Assembly: GCA_024277655.1 (NCBI GenBank) | Contig: JAJRUT010000078.1 | Location: 1-42,172, forward strand | Direction of reading: 5' to 3' | Length of the DNA stretch: 42,172 nt | Source of the DNA: Deltaproteobacteria bacterium | GTDB taxonomy: Bacteria > Desulfobacterota > Desulfobulbia > Desulfobulbales > SURF-16 | In this document: positions 32,407-41,839 of the stretch, piece by piece | Numbering within the stretch: position 1 is the stretch's first letter | Layout of the letters: every line of letters begins with the position of its first letter | The notes under the pieces: model-generated | Seen by the model: only the letters and a program-made list of their open reading frames with translations | The model's database searches: none | Told to the model about the DNA's origin: nothing | Made by a program: the position numbers and the translations under genes

Positions 32407-33975
32407 GTGGACCTGATCGTCAGCAACCTGAACATCCCCATTGAACAAGATAATAAAGAGGAATACCTGAAGGCAGCAGCCCTGAAACTAAGGCTGCGAA
32501 CGGCTGAGATCGGCCTGCTAAAAATCCTTGGTAAAAATCTTGATCTCCGCCACCAAGAACAGTTTCTCTATAAATTGACCTTGGCGGTAAGCGTACCGAA
32601 TAGCTACCAAAACCCCCTTAATTTTGCCGCATACTACGAGCATAAACAGCCAGCTAAACAGACAACACCGACCACAGATCGCCCCCTCATTGTCGGCTTT
32701 GGCCCGGCGGGGATGTTTGCCGCCCTTGAGATGATTGACCATGGACTAAAGCCCATCATCTTTGAACGGGGCAAGAACATCGGAGAGCGTAGCCTTGATG
32801 TGAATCATTTTATCGACCACCGGGAGTTAAACCCGGAGTCCAATATCCAGTTTGGCGAAGGAGGAGCCGGTTCCTATTCGGATGGCAAACTCTTTTCCCG
32901 GCGAAACAAGAACACCAGTTATATCAATAGGGTTCTTAAAACCTTTGTCAAATTTGGCGCACAGGCCGAGATTGAGTACATCAGTAAACCCCACCTGGGA
33001 ACCGATGTCTTATGTAAGATTGTAAGGAATATAAGGCTGTATGTTTTAGAGCATGGCGGTGAGATTCATTGTAATGCCAAGATGACCGACCTACTGACCA
33101 CAGACCATAGGGCTGTGGGAGTTGTTATTAACGGTAACAGGGAATACCTGGCTACCCACATCTATCTTGCCCTGGGCCACTCAGCCCGCGCAACCACCAG
33201 GATGCTACACGGGCGTGGTGTGGCCATGGAACAACGGCCCATTTCTGTCGGGGTACGGATTGAACACCCGGTGACCACCATAAACCGGATGCGCTACGGC
33301 GAAAAGAAGAGCAACCTACAGATCCTCGGAGCTGCCACCTATTCGCTGAACTACACCAACAAGCCAATCAAACGCGGGATCTACACCTTCTGTATGTGTC
33401 CGGGCGGCGAGGTGGTCAACGCCTCATCAAGCCAGGGCCACCTGGTTTTAAACGGCATGAGTTATTCCAGGCGGGACTCACCCCTGTCAAATGCGGCTCT
33501 CGTTGCCAACTGTCACCTCACTGACTACCAGTCTGACCACCCGCTGGCCGGGATTGCCTTCCAGAAAGAAATAGAACAAAAAGCCTTTACAGCAGGAGGA
33601 GGCAACTGGGCCGTTCCGGCCCAAAATCTTATGGATTTTCTAGGCCTTACCACTAACACCAAACTTCAGCAGACCTCATGCAAACTTGGGATCATCCCGG
33701 TCGATATGCACGATATACTTCCAGACTTTGCCCTGGAACATTTAAAGGCCGCCTTCAAAAAATGGCAACACGACGTGCCAGACTTTATCTCCCACGAAGC
33801 AATCCTGATGGCTGCCGAAACCCGCACCTCATCCCCTGTCCGCTTCCTGCGCGAAAACTATGAGTCCGTTAGCACCAAGAACCTCCACCCCATTGGTGAA
33901 GGGGCAGGCTACACCGGCGGCATCACAAGCTCCGCCGCCGATGCTATTCGAGCCGTGGAGATGCTTGTTGGCTGA
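32407..33975 (+). CDS. FAD-dependent oxidoreductase of the COG2509 type
   Basis: 522 residues with a GTG start and GAGG about ten bases upstream. Residues 1-90 are a small alpha/beta domain; FAD binding starts at VGFGPAGMFAAL (near residue 98). QFGEGGAGSYSDGKL and the C-terminal GEGAGYTGGITSSAADAIRA are family signatures. The enzymatic substrate of these uncharacterised dehydrogenases is unknown. It stands alone between ndh and the lipoprotein. Confidence 0.85.
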   Translation: MDLIVSNLNIPIEQDNKEEYLKAAALKLRLRTAEIGLLKILGKNLDLRHQEQFLYKLTLAVSVPNSYQNPLNFAAYYEHKQPAKQTTPTTDRPLIVGFGPAGMFAALEMIDHGLKPIIFERGKNIGERSLDVNHFIDHRELNPESNIQFGEGGAGSYSDGKLFSRRNKNTSYINRVLKTFVKFGAQAEIEYISKPHLGTDVLCKIVRNIRLYVLEHGGEIHCNAKMTDLLTTDHRAVGVVINGNREYLATHIYLALGHSARATTRMLHGRGVAMEQRPISVGVRIEHPVTTINRMRYGEKKSNLQILGAATYSLNYTNKPIKRGIYTFCMCPGGEVVNASSSQGHLVLNGMSYSRRDSPLSNAALVANCHLTDYQSDHPLAGIAFQKEIEQKAFTAGGGNWAVPAQNLMDFLGLTTNTKLQQTSCKLGIIPVDMHDILPDFALEHLKAAFKKWQHDVPDFISHEAILMAAETRTSSPVRFLRENYESVSTKNLHPIGEGAGYTGGITSSAADAIRAVEMLVG

Positions 33976-34162
33976 AACACCTTTTTCTTTGGCAAACCTG
34001 ACAACAAATGGTATTTTCTTTGATTGAAGAGGCTAGCCAGCAACAACAGTGTTTTTTTTAACAGAGACCTTGCTGACCCCGAAAACGTTTCCCCTAAGCA
34101 GAAACTTTGCCCTTACTGCTACTTCGGTGAAACCAATGCTATACAGAATATACTGGTTAAAC
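33976..34162 (+). other. Intergenic region before the lipoprotein gene
   Basis: No gene of its own; a longer in-frame start of the lipoprotein frame (34049) is not supported because the signal peptide begins at 34163. No clear promoter or terminator recognised. Confidence 0.3.
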
Positions 34163-36862
34163 ATGAAAAAACAAAACTCCCCTTCTCTAAGAATGATGTC
34201 CCTCATCCTAATTTTTCTTCTCCAGGGCTGTATCATAGGTGACGATAATGGTGACGATGACAAGAGCGCAACCCCAGTTACGCCTTCCGTCGTTGAATGT
34301 ACTCTCAGCCCTGTAGTTGGTGTTGTCGGGCCAGACTCAAAGGATATATCCTGCTTTACCACCTTTCAGCATACGGTGGTTCGTACCGATGGCACAGTGA
34401 GTTATCCGCCCACTGAACTCCGGATTGGTCGACCTGATGCCGCTTATCTTGCCGCCGGTATTCTGGTCTTTGAATTGCCAGATCTCAATGGTGCATCAAT
34501 CGCCTCGGCAAATTTCAGATTCAAGGTCACCTCTGGGTCAACAATGAATACCTCCTTCCATACCAACTTAAACCTAGACGCCCTGCGTAGTACAACAGAA
34601 CGAGGGGATATTGTTGCCAGTGATTTCAGCTCCCTCGGTGTAACCTCCCCGGCAATAAATATTCAGAAGGGTATTGTTCTATGGGATGATGTCTTAGCCA
34701 ATAATTTTGAAACCGATACCATAGCTGACGAACTCCTGGCCTCCTGGCTCGTCTGTCAATATGAAAAGGTAGGAGTAGGGGGCCTTGTTTTTCTGCGCCT
34801 TAGTCCGGACCAGGATCCTGTCTCCAATTATTATATGAGCATCCTTACCACCAGTGTTGAACTGATTATCACCACCGATGGCAACGAGGACCCGGTGCGT
34901 GGTTTTGGCGATACGGTGTCATTGCAGATGGGGCGCCACGCCTTTAGCTGGACCTTTAATCAGAATGTCGAGTGGGGCTATTTTATTGATGGCCAACCCT
35001 GGGTGGTTGAGCCTGCTGGCGGCAACCTCTCCCTGCTCAAGGCAACACCCGCTAGATTAAATGACCAAACGGTGTATAAATACCCCTCAACTCCAGCCTC
35101 ACCTGTGCCCGTTGTAGCCGATATCAATATTACGGTTAAAAATCCTCCGGTAGATCATCAACTTATTGGCGGAAGTTATGTCGATAACCCGGATGGTGTC
35201 TTTGGTTGGGACTCACGTACGGGCAATGGGACAACAAGCCTTGCCAGATATAATTCCACCTTGGGTTGGAATGGTGTTGACCCTCTTACCCTTGCGGCGG
35301 GAGACTCCATCACCACCCCCAAAGCCATGACCTCCACCTCAATGCCGGATCGGGCCAGTGTCCTGGATGCCCTGGCCGTCTTAACCATTCTTGATGCCAT
35401 TCCAGCAGATGATGCCTTTCGGCCCGGCCCCTTGCGGGAAGGGGCAGATCGAACAAACCCTGAAATAATACGCTACTCAGATGTTATAGATGTAACCCCT
35501 TATCTGATTCAAAACCCGGTGGGCAACACCCTTGGCCTGGAGGGAGGCACAGTTCCAGAAATTGAACAAAAATACACCTACCCCTGGCTGGAGCAACAAC
35601 TACCAGGGCCAGGATTTATCAATAGTGGCGGCTCACCCTCAGAAGGTATTTCCGCCATTTACAATAATACCTCCTATCTAGTTAGCAGTGCTGGTGCTTC
35701 CTACGGTGGCTATATGGGCCTACTCCGTTTTGGTCCCTTGGCGGTTGGCTCCCTTGGCGACTGGTTAACCCCGGAACAACGCAAAGTCTGTCAAATCCGC
35801 TTAATCCAGCGTGCCATCGACACCTATAGTGCCTTACAAGCTGGACTGTGTATTGAAGAGGGGGCAGGAATTTTGCCCGGCTATTCAACCATGATTACCG
35901 TTGCTGGAATTCTGCTGAACCATCCTGGGATGATCAGTGTCAATGATGGAGTTAACGGCGTGATGCCATGGTTTATCTTTGCCGATTATGCCACAACGTT
36001 TCATACAGACGGAGTCCCTGCCGGAGACTTAGCCACAGGAGAGGTGCAGGCAGACCGCCAGATTTCCTTATTCTATAATGCTGGCGATGACCGCCCGGAG
36101 TTAAACAAGAAGGATATTCAACCCATTATCTCAGCGACCGCCAACACGATGACGGTGGATGATAATTTTTATTGGGGTGATAGCCGTCCAGTCCAGGATG
36201 TAATCAATCTTAAATTAAGGATTACCGCAGGACTAGGCGCAGGAAGCACAATTTATGTGATTACCCATGCCACTGAATTTATCAACGACAATGGGGATGT
36301 ATTTACCAGCGGCAACAGCTACGCATACAAAAAAGGCGGAACCGTTACCGTAAACCCTCCCTGGGTAAATGGTATCCCTGATTCAACGAGCACCATTGCT
36401 CTATCAATAACCACAAGTAAGCCAGGCTCCCTAGCAAGTGATGATGCCCGCTGGCTCTGGGCTGTGCATGGTATTATCCCTTGGGCTATCCCGGCTTATA
36501 TCGAAAAAACCAAGGCAATTTCTACCTCACCAACCCATAACTATATCAGCATTCAAAGCGGGGCAACTCTGGGGAATCTGGTCGCCCTCTATGCCCTTGA
36601 TGGTCAAGATAACTACAAAGGTGGGTTGGATAAATTTATGATTGATGCCGGAACACGCCCCGGCTATGCCGAGCTTTTATTTTCTGGAGCTTATCTCTCT
36701 GCGATTAACCTTTACAATCCTGCCGAAGGTAAATTCAGGGGCGCCCTTTGGCGGCAGGAGGTTTTAGACCATCCCAATGTGAATAAAGGATTTGTGTATA
36801 CCGGACTTGGTACGGATAGTCTGTTGATACCAGACCCCACCGCCTTAATGTGGTATGAGTAA
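34163..36862 (+). CDS. Large lipoprotein of unknown function
   Basis: 899 residues from the ATG at 34163, which gives a classic lipoprotein signal with lipobox LLQGC (Cys23). A short acidic linker (DDNGDDD) follows. Residues about 45-240 look like a beta-sandwich of DNRLRE type (LRIGRPDAAYLAAGILVFELP). The middle has FSWTFNQNVEWGYFIDGQPWV and a WDSR segment, a pattern I associate with uncharacterised secreted proteins. The last 400 residues are mixed alpha/beta with repeated Trp/Tyr-rich helices such as DARWLWAVHGIIPWAIP, suggesting a toroid-like enzyme or binding domain. Function not assigned. A strong hairpin follows the stop. Confidence 0.8.
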   Translation: MKKQNSPSLRMMSLILIFLLQGCIIGDDNGDDDKSATPVTPSVVECTLSPVVGVVGPDSKDISCFTTFQHTVVRTDGTVSYPPTELRIGRPDAAYLAAGILVFELPDLNGASIASANFRFKVTSGSTMNTSFHTNLNLDALRSTTERGDIVASDFSSLGVTSPAINIQKGIVLWDDVLANNFETDTIADELLASWLVCQYEKVGVGGLVFLRLSPDQDPVSNYYMSILTTSVELIITTDGNEDPVRGFGDTVSLQMGRHAFSWTFNQNVEWGYFIDGQPWVVEPAGGNLSLLKATPARLNDQTVYKYPSTPASPVPVVADINITVKNPPVDHQLIGGSYVDNPDGVFGWDSRTGNGTTSLARYNSTLGWNGVDPLTLAAGDSITTPKAMTSTSMPDRASVLDALAVLTILDAIPADDAFRPGPLREGADRTNPEIIRYSDVIDVTPYLIQNPVGNTLGLEGGTVPEIEQKYTYPWLEQQLPGPGFINSGGSPSEGISAIYNNTSYLVSSAGASYGGYMGLLRFGPLAVGSLGDWLTPEQRKVCQIRLIQRAIDTYSALQAGLCIEEGAGILPGYSTMITVAGILLNHPGMISVNDGVNGVMPWFIFADYATTFHTDGVPAGDLATGEVQADRQISLFYNAGDDRPELNKKDIQPIISATANTMTVDDNFYWGDSRPVQDVINLKLRITAGLGAGSTIYVITHATEFINDNGDVFTSGNSYAYKKGGTVTVNPPWVNGIPDSTSTIALSITTSKPGSLASDDARWLWAVHGIIPWAIPAYIEKTKAISTSPTHNYISIQSGATLGNLVALYALDGQDNYKGGLDKFMIDAGTRPGYAELLFSGAYLSAINLYNPAEGKFRGALWRQEVLDHPNVNKGFVYTGLGTDSLLIPDPTALMWYE

Positions 36863-36866
36863 GTCA

Positions 36867-36917
36867 AGAGCTTACGGAAAAACACCGACTATTTTGTCCG
36901 TGTTTTTCCGTGGCTCT
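36867..36917. terminator. Strong hairpin between lipoprotein gene and nifB
   Basis: AGAGC, then ACGGAAAAACAC paired with GTGTTTTTCCGT (12 perfect pairs), an inner GAC/GTC, loop TATTTT, and closing GCTCT. It starts five bases after the lipoprotein stop. The A/T tracts lie inside the stem, so it could terminate in either direction between these convergent genes. Confidence 0.65.
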
Positions 36918-37004
36918 TATGTGGCTAAAAAAGTTGCTAGAAGAATCATGACTATCTCCACAAGAAACATCTCTCCTGCGGATGTTCCCATAGCCGGGCT
37001 ACAC

Positions 37005-38285
37005 TCACCCACACCCAGTGCCAGTCCCCAGACAGCTTGAGCCGCAACTCTTCTTGGCCCGGCGTTTAAATATAGACAAATCATTCCCTTCGTAGATGGC
37101 CTTTAAGCCAGCATCGATAAAGCCTGACATGGTCACCGGAGTGATGCCGGCCTTTTCGAAGATACCCCGTGGGCTCTCACCCATTTCAGATACCATAATT
37201 GCCCGGCAATCGTGGAACAGACGGGTCATGGCCTGCCAACGGCCAATACCACCACCGGGAATAGGGGCGGCCCGCTCTTCCACCAGGGTAAACTCCTTAC
37301 CCTCCTGCTTATAAATCAAAAAATTTGTGGTTTCACCCAGATGCTGATTGACAAGCATTCCCTCAAGGGATGCCACCGCCACATAGGGCCTGGGCTTATC
37401 AGTTTTAGCTGGCATGGTGGCACAGGCTTTCAGGCAGCCTGCCATTTCACCCGACTTATCCTTGCCGAGCATACCCACCGCATCAGCCCGACAGCGTTTA
37501 CAATGACGCATCTGGGGCAGATGTTTTTCGCATTTATTGCGCAGACTGTTCATCATGGGCTTATCCGGCTCAATCACATCTTCAAACGGGGTGCCCGCAT
37601 TAGGAAGCATAGCCATACAGTTAAACAAATCCACCCCAAGTTTTGCCATGGCTTTGGCGGTGGTCACGGCGTGATGATCGTTAACCCCCGGAATGGCAAT
37701 AAAATTAACCTTCACCGTAACCCCGCGGGACTTGAGCTTCTCAATGGCCTTGATCTGCCGGGCAATGAGCAGTTCTGCCGCCTGGACATGACGGTAGATA
37801 ACATTACCATCCTTAACAAAGGTGTAAATGTTCTTGGTGATCTCAGGGTCAATGCCATTCACCGTCACCGTCACATGGGAAACCCCAATATCGGCCACCT
37901 CATCCACATGGGGAGCAAGGCCTAGTCCATTACTGGACAGACACAGGATCAAGTCAGGATATTTTTGCCGCAAAAGCTGCATGGTGGTAAGGGTGGCGTC
38001 AGCATTGGCAAAAGGATCGCCTGGCCCTGCTATTCCAGCCACCGAAATACGCGGCTCGGCAATAAGCACCTTCTCCATATAATCCAGGGCCTGCTCTGGA
38101 TTTAATATGGTGGACGTTACCCCCGGTCGCGACTCATTCACACAGTCATACTTGCGATTACAATAGTTACACTTGATATTACATTTTGGAGCCACAGGTA
38201 AGTGAACCCGACCAAATTTGCCCTGCACTTTAGCATTGAAACAGGGATGGCGGGAAAGATCTACAGATGGGGGTAATGTTGTCAT
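37005..38285 (-). CDS. nifB: Nitrogenase FeMo-cofactor biosynthesis radical SAM protein with C-terminal NifX-like domain
   Basis: 426 residues. Makes NifB-co, the 8Fe-9S-C precursor of the nitrogenase cofactor. Radical SAM motif is CNIKCNYC (Cys35, Cys39, Cys42). HPCFN (Cys15) and the CKRCRADAVGMLGKD region are ligands for auxiliary clusters. Residues about 300-410 form the NifX/dinitrogenase-cofactor domain (VAVASLEGMLVNQHLGE, GGGIGRWQAM). The C-terminus is a Cys/Gly-rich tail (SCGSSCLGTGTGCG). GGAG stands before the start. Third gene after nifE and nifN, separated from nifN by a palindromic region. Confidence 0.96.
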   Translation of the reverse strand: MTTLPPSVDLSRHPCFNAKVQGKFGRVHLPVAPKCNIKCNYCNRKYDCVNESRPGVTSTILNPEQALDYMEKVLIAEPRISVAGIAGPGDPFANADATLTTMQLLRQKYPDLILCLSSNGLGLAPHVDEVADIGVSHVTVTVNGIDPEITKNIYTFVKDGNVIYRHVQAAELLIARQIKAIEKLKSRGVTVKVNFIAIPGVNDHHAVTTAKAMAKLGVDLFNCMAMLPNAGTPFEDVIEPDKPMMNSLRNKCEKHLPQMRHCKRCRADAVGMLGKDKSGEMAGCLKACATMPAKTDKPRPYVAVASLEGMLVNQHLGETTNFLIYKQEGKEFTLVEERAAPIPGGGIGRWQAMTRLFHDCRAIMVSEMGESPRGIFEKAGITPVTMSGFIDAGLKAIYEGNDLSIFKRRAKKSCGSSCLGTGTGCG

Positions 38286-38311
38286 GGTTTGCTCCTTTAT
38301 TTATGAGAATA

Positions 38312-38389
38312 TTAGAAGTTGAGAATCGGGAATTTGAGAACTTGGCATGGATCACTCAAATTCTTACTTCTCTCATTCTCAACTTCTAA
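38312..38389. repeat. Inverted repeat upstream of nifB
   Basis: TTAGAAGTTGAGAAT (38312-38326) and its perfect complement (38375-38389), with an inner pair GAATTTGAG/CTCAAATTC. The whole is a 78-base near-palindrome in the leader of nifB. Confidence 0.7.
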
Positions 38390-38434
38390 AAAAATTCAGT
38401 CCTGCCTGGATAGAAAATAAACTCCATGACATTT

Positions 38435-38613
38435 GGATTTTTATACCCCTTTATTCCACTTGGGCTGCATATCCCTTGATTTTCAAACATTTTTGGCAGG
38501 TATTTTTACCATGCGACATCCGTCGCAAAGACTGGCAAAAATACCTGCCAAAAATTTTAAGAAAATACTCCGGGATATGCAGAATGACGTTCCATAAAGG
38601 GGCATAAAAATCC
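38435..38613. repeat. Large palindromic element between nifN and nifB
   Basis: A 179-base imperfect palindrome with arms of about 80 bases. Outer arms GGATTTTTATACCCCTTTAT and its complement differ at one base. Inner arms CTGCATATCCC and TTTTTGGCAGGTATTTTT pair perfectly, and the tip is GCGAC-ATCC-GTCGC. No reading frame. Could be a MITE, or an RNA structure that separates nifEN from nifB expression. Confidence 0.7.
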
Positions 38614-38649
38614 TTGTGCACGTTTCAAACCGGACAGTACTGGAAAAAA

Positions 38650-40008
38650 TTACATATACGAATAACCAACAGGTGAATCGTCCTGCTTTTTAGCAATCAC
38701 GGCGTTCACCACCAAATCAAATAAATACTGCGCTCCCCGGTAACCAAGGTGGAGAATGCGCTGCCCCCCCAACCGATCATGGATGGGGAAACCCACCCGA
38801 ATAATGGGGATATTTAGTTTACGAGCAAGGGGCGCACCCTTGGAATGACCAATAATGAGATCAGGTTGCAGTTCCTCACATAACTTTTCGATATCGAAGA
38901 AATCCATACCTTCAAAAACCTGGGGCTGGCTTGCCAGGATATCGCCGGTGGCTTTTTCTATTTCCCCGGCAAACTTGCCACTCTTACCACCTGAGGCACA
39001 AAGAATCGGAATGACCCCAATTTCAGCCAGAAATGCCGAAAGGCCAACCACCAGATCCTCTTCACCATAAATGATGGCAGTTTTGCCTGATATATACTTA
39101 TGACCATCCACATAGCTATCCACCAGGCGACCTCGTTCGGCCCTGTATTTTTCGGGAATCGAAGTTCCACCTATCTCGGTCAGGGTGGCGAGGAAAAGGT
39201 CGGTTGCCACGATACCCATGGGCATCGCCTGACGATAGTTTTTCACCTCAAACTGCTCCTGGAGAATCCTCCCCCCCGACTGATCCGACATCGTATGACC
39301 ATATTCGATGCTGGCCTTATTGGCCGGCATGGTCTCGATATCGGCAAGTGGTGTTCCCCCCGCTGGAATCTTCTCGTAGGTCTTGGTAACCGGGCCGTCC
39401 ATGGTATCGGATATATCTGGCAAAATGGTGGCTGGCAGACCAAAATCCGTTGTTATTTCCTTGATATAACGAATATCAGCCGGAGACACCAAACCGGGGA
39501 GGATATTCACCCCATGCGTGGCCTTACATTCAGCCTTAGCCAAAGCATTTACGGTGGACGCCACCGCATCATGGAACCCCTCCATGTGGGTGCCGTTATA
39601 GCTCGGGGTGGACACCGGCACCAGCAACGGTTTTACGCCGGGAAACTCCTTTTCGTACTCTTTAAGCAAACCGGGAACATCATCACCTATGGTCTCGGTG
39701 AGACAGGTGGTGGCAATACCGATAAGCTTTGGTTGATACTTGCGGGTAACATTTTGCAGTCCAAGCTTCAGGTTCGGGCCACCGCCATACACCGCGTGTT
39801 TTTCGCTTAAAGATGACGAGGCAATATCAATGGGTTCATTAAAATGACTGATGATGTAACGACGCATATAGGTCGCACACCCCTGGGAACCATGGAGATA
39901 GGGTACCGCGCCCTCAATCCCCTTAAAGGCAAGGGATGCCCCCAGTGGCGTACAGAGCTTGCAGGCGTTGGTGGTGGAAATATAATTTTTCGGGGGATTC
40001 TTACTCAT
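38650..40008 (-). CDS. nifN: Nitrogenase cofactor scaffold subunit NifN
   Basis: 452 residues from the ATG at 40008, with GGAG seven bases upstream. Partner of NifE in the NifEN scaffold that matures NifB-co to FeMo-co. Characteristic: CKLCTPLGASLAFKGI, LHGSQGCATYMRRY and ATTCLTETIGDD, carrying the cluster cysteines. Similar to NifK but short, as expected. 167 bases separate it from nifE; that gap shows no gene. Confidence 0.95.
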   Translation of the reverse strand: MSKNPPKNYISTTNACKLCTPLGASLAFKGIEGAVPYLHGSQGCATYMRRYIISHFNEPIDIASSSLSEKHAVYGGGPNLKLGLQNVTRKYQPKLIGIATTCLTETIGDDVPGLLKEYEKEFPGVKPLLVPVSTPSYNGTHMEGFHDAVASTVNALAKAECKATHGVNILPGLVSPADIRYIKEITTDFGLPATILPDISDTMDGPVTKTYEKIPAGGTPLADIETMPANKASIEYGHTMSDQSGGRILQEQFEVKNYRQAMPMGIVATDLFLATLTEIGGTSIPEKYRAERGRLVDSYVDGHKYISGKTAIIYGEEDLVVGLSAFLAEIGVIPILCASGGKSGKFAGEIEKATGDILASQPQVFEGMDFFDIEKLCEELQPDLIIGHSKGAPLARKLNIPIIRVGFPIHDRLGGQRILHLGYRGAQYLFDLVVNAVIAKKQDDSPVGYSYM

Positions 40009-40175
40009 CACATGCTCCAGGATTAACGTGTTTGTATTTGTTCAGCGTGGCAAAATAACTGCTATGACTTCGGCCTTAAATAATTCTTTGCATGGATGCC
40101 CAGGATTTTTTCTTTTCTATCCTGTACATCCATGTAGTTTTTTGTAACAATTCAGTATGTCTCAAAGCCAATTTT

Positions 40176-41498
40176 CTAGGTAAACCGCCACACCGGGCTC
40201 ATCACCGACCGATACACTTCCTCGGCAAAGTTGAGCATGCCGCTGAAACCAGCCAACGCCTCTTTACGCTCATGGTTATGGTCGCAAAACCCAACCCCGA
40301 GTTTATAGGCAATGGGCCGCTCCTTTACCCCGCCAACAAAGATATCCACCTCTTTTTCTTCAAGAAAGCTGGTAAGTTCCAGAGGATTGGTATCATCAAC
40401 AATGATGGTGCCAGGATCGGTGATTTCGGCAAGCTCGCGGTATTCCTCTTCGGTTCCGGTCTGACTGCCAACCATCACCACCTCCATATCCAGAAGCCTG
40501 AAGGCCTTAACTAGGGAAAACGCCTTAAATGAACCACCCACATAGATGGCCGCTTTTTTGCCGGCCAGTCCCTTTTTGTAAAATTCCAGTTTAGGTAGTA
40601 AGATTTGCAACTCTTCAGCCACAAGTTCTTTGGCTTTGTCCATAATGGCAGGGTCATCGAAATGAGCCGCCACGTCATACAGGGCCTGGGCCATATCCTC
40701 CACCCCAAAATAGGAGACCCGGATGGATGGCACCCCGTATTCTTTTTCCATAAGGTTGGCAAGATCCATGGTGGAACCGGAACATTGCACCACGTTCAGG
40801 GCCGCGCCATGGGCCCGCTTGATGTCGGCGACCCGCCCATCACCGGTAACATTTGCCACCACCTCAACCCCCATACGCTGAAAATACTCGCGAATCATCC
40901 AGATCTCACCGGCCAGATTAAAATCGCCAAGGATATTGATGGAGTAAGGGGAAATATCTGCTGTATAACCTGTACCAATGAGCCGCCCCATGGCATTACA
41001 GGCAGCGGTGTAGCCTGCCCGCTTATTACCCTTGAATCCTTCTGATTGTACCGGAATCACCGGGATACCTGTCTCTTTCTCGACTGCGCGACACACCGCC
41101 TCCATATCGTCGCCAATAATACCAACAATACAGGTGGCATAGACAAAGGCGGCTTTTGGTTTATGACGCTCAATAAGTTCAAGGAGGGCTGCGGTGAGTT
41201 TCTTCTCACCACCAAAGATTACGTCAAGCTCCTGCAGATCCGTGGAAAAAGACAGCCTGTGGAGCTCAGGCCCAGAGGATAAGGCCCCGCGAATATCCCA
41301 GGTGTAGACCGCGCAACCAATCGGCCCATGCACCAGATGCAACGCATCGGCAATGGGATAAAGAACCACCCGTGAACCACAAAAGACACAGGCGCGCTGA
41401 CTCACAGCCCCTGCCAGTGAATCCTTATTACACACCAGAGCAAAAGGCTCCTCGCCGGTGCGGTGTATTTGATCTTGTCGTTCTTTTAATAATTCCAT
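40176..41498 (-). CDS. nifE: Nitrogenase cofactor scaffold subunit NifE
   Basis: 440 residues from the ATG at 41498; the longer in-frame start (41552) would begin inside the sigma-54 promoter. Motifs: RACVFCGSRVVLYPIADALH, VHGPIGCAVYTWDIRG and YATCIVGIIGDD, with the cluster cysteines of the NifE/NifD family. No NifD-specific active-site region is recognised, and the neighbour is NifN. First gene of the nifENB group. nifHDK are not in the window. Confidence 0.95.
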   Translation of the reverse strand: MELLKERQDQIHRTGEEPFALVCNKDSLAGAVSQRACVFCGSRVVLYPIADALHLVHGPIGCAVYTWDIRGALSSGPELHRLSFSTDLQELDVIFGGEKKLTAALLELIERHKPKAAFVYATCIVGIIGDDMEAVCRAVEKETGIPVIPVQSEGFKGNKRAGYTAACNAMGRLIGTGYTADISPYSINILGDFNLAGEIWMIREYFQRMGVEVVANVTGDGRVADIKRAHGAALNVVQCSGSTMDLANLMEKEYGVPSIRVSYFGVEDMAQALYDVAAHFDDPAIMDKAKELVAEELQILLPKLEFYKKGLAGKKAAIYVGGSFKAFSLVKAFRLLDMEVVMVGSQTGTEEEYRELAEITDPGTIIVDDTNPLELTSFLEEKEVDIFVGGVKERPIAYKLGVGFCDHNHERKEALAGFSGMLNFAEEVYRSVMSPVWRFT

Positions 41499-41535
41499 AA
41501 CTCTTTCCCTCTGTAATAGATGTACAAAGGGGTAG

Positions 41536-41551
41536 AGCAACGGCTGTGCCA
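41536..41551 (-). promoter_or_regulatory. Sigma-54 promoter of nifEN(B)
   Basis: Minus strand TGGCAC-AGCCG-TTGCT matches the -24/-12 consensus exactly and lies 38 bases before the nifE ATG. A TGTAAA-N8-TTTACA inverted repeat at 41611-41630, about 95 bases before the expected start, could be an activator site although its spacing is not the classic NifA TGT-N10-ACA. Confidence 0.85.
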
Positions 41552-41839
41552 AGATGGTGAAATATTTGATTATTTACGCTAGGTCAACTGGTTAGACCAT
41601 GATGACAGAGTGTAAACCCACATCTTTACACCAACGAGAAATGTAGCAAAGATGACAAAAAGGAAAGGAGCTTTCTTTTCTGGAATCTTAGAGAGGAAAA
41701 AAACCTCAAGATCATTGCCAAAACAAAACTAGCGGAGTAATAAATCTGAAGATATCAGCGTCAGCTAGGAGCAGGAGTGAACATCAACGCACTTTGCCAA
41801 CAAAGGTTGTTCACCCCATACTATAAAAGGGTACCATTT
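41552..41839. other. Divergent regulatory region nifE / membrane protein
   Basis: 288 bases without a gene. Contains the upstream inverted repeat TGTAAA/TTTACA (41611-41630) and another, GTGAAC (41777-41782) with GTTCAC (41809-41814), near the plus-strand gene. AAAGGGT (41826-41832) serves as that gene's ribosome site. Confidence 0.45.

Noticed and set aside
37212-37925. 237-codon plus-strand reading frame inside nifB
   Set aside because: Antisense shadow of a well-conserved radical SAM gene.
39100-39810. 236-codon plus-strand reading frame inside nifN
   Set aside because: Antisense shadow of nifN without motifs.
41499-41552. Longer N-terminus for NifE
   Set aside because: The upstream start is inside the sigma-54 promoter and would not be transcribed.
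41777-41814. GTGAAC/GTTCAC repeat as a CRISPR-like or transposon end
   Set aside because: Single short pair with a long unpaired centre. Better read as a possible regulator site.
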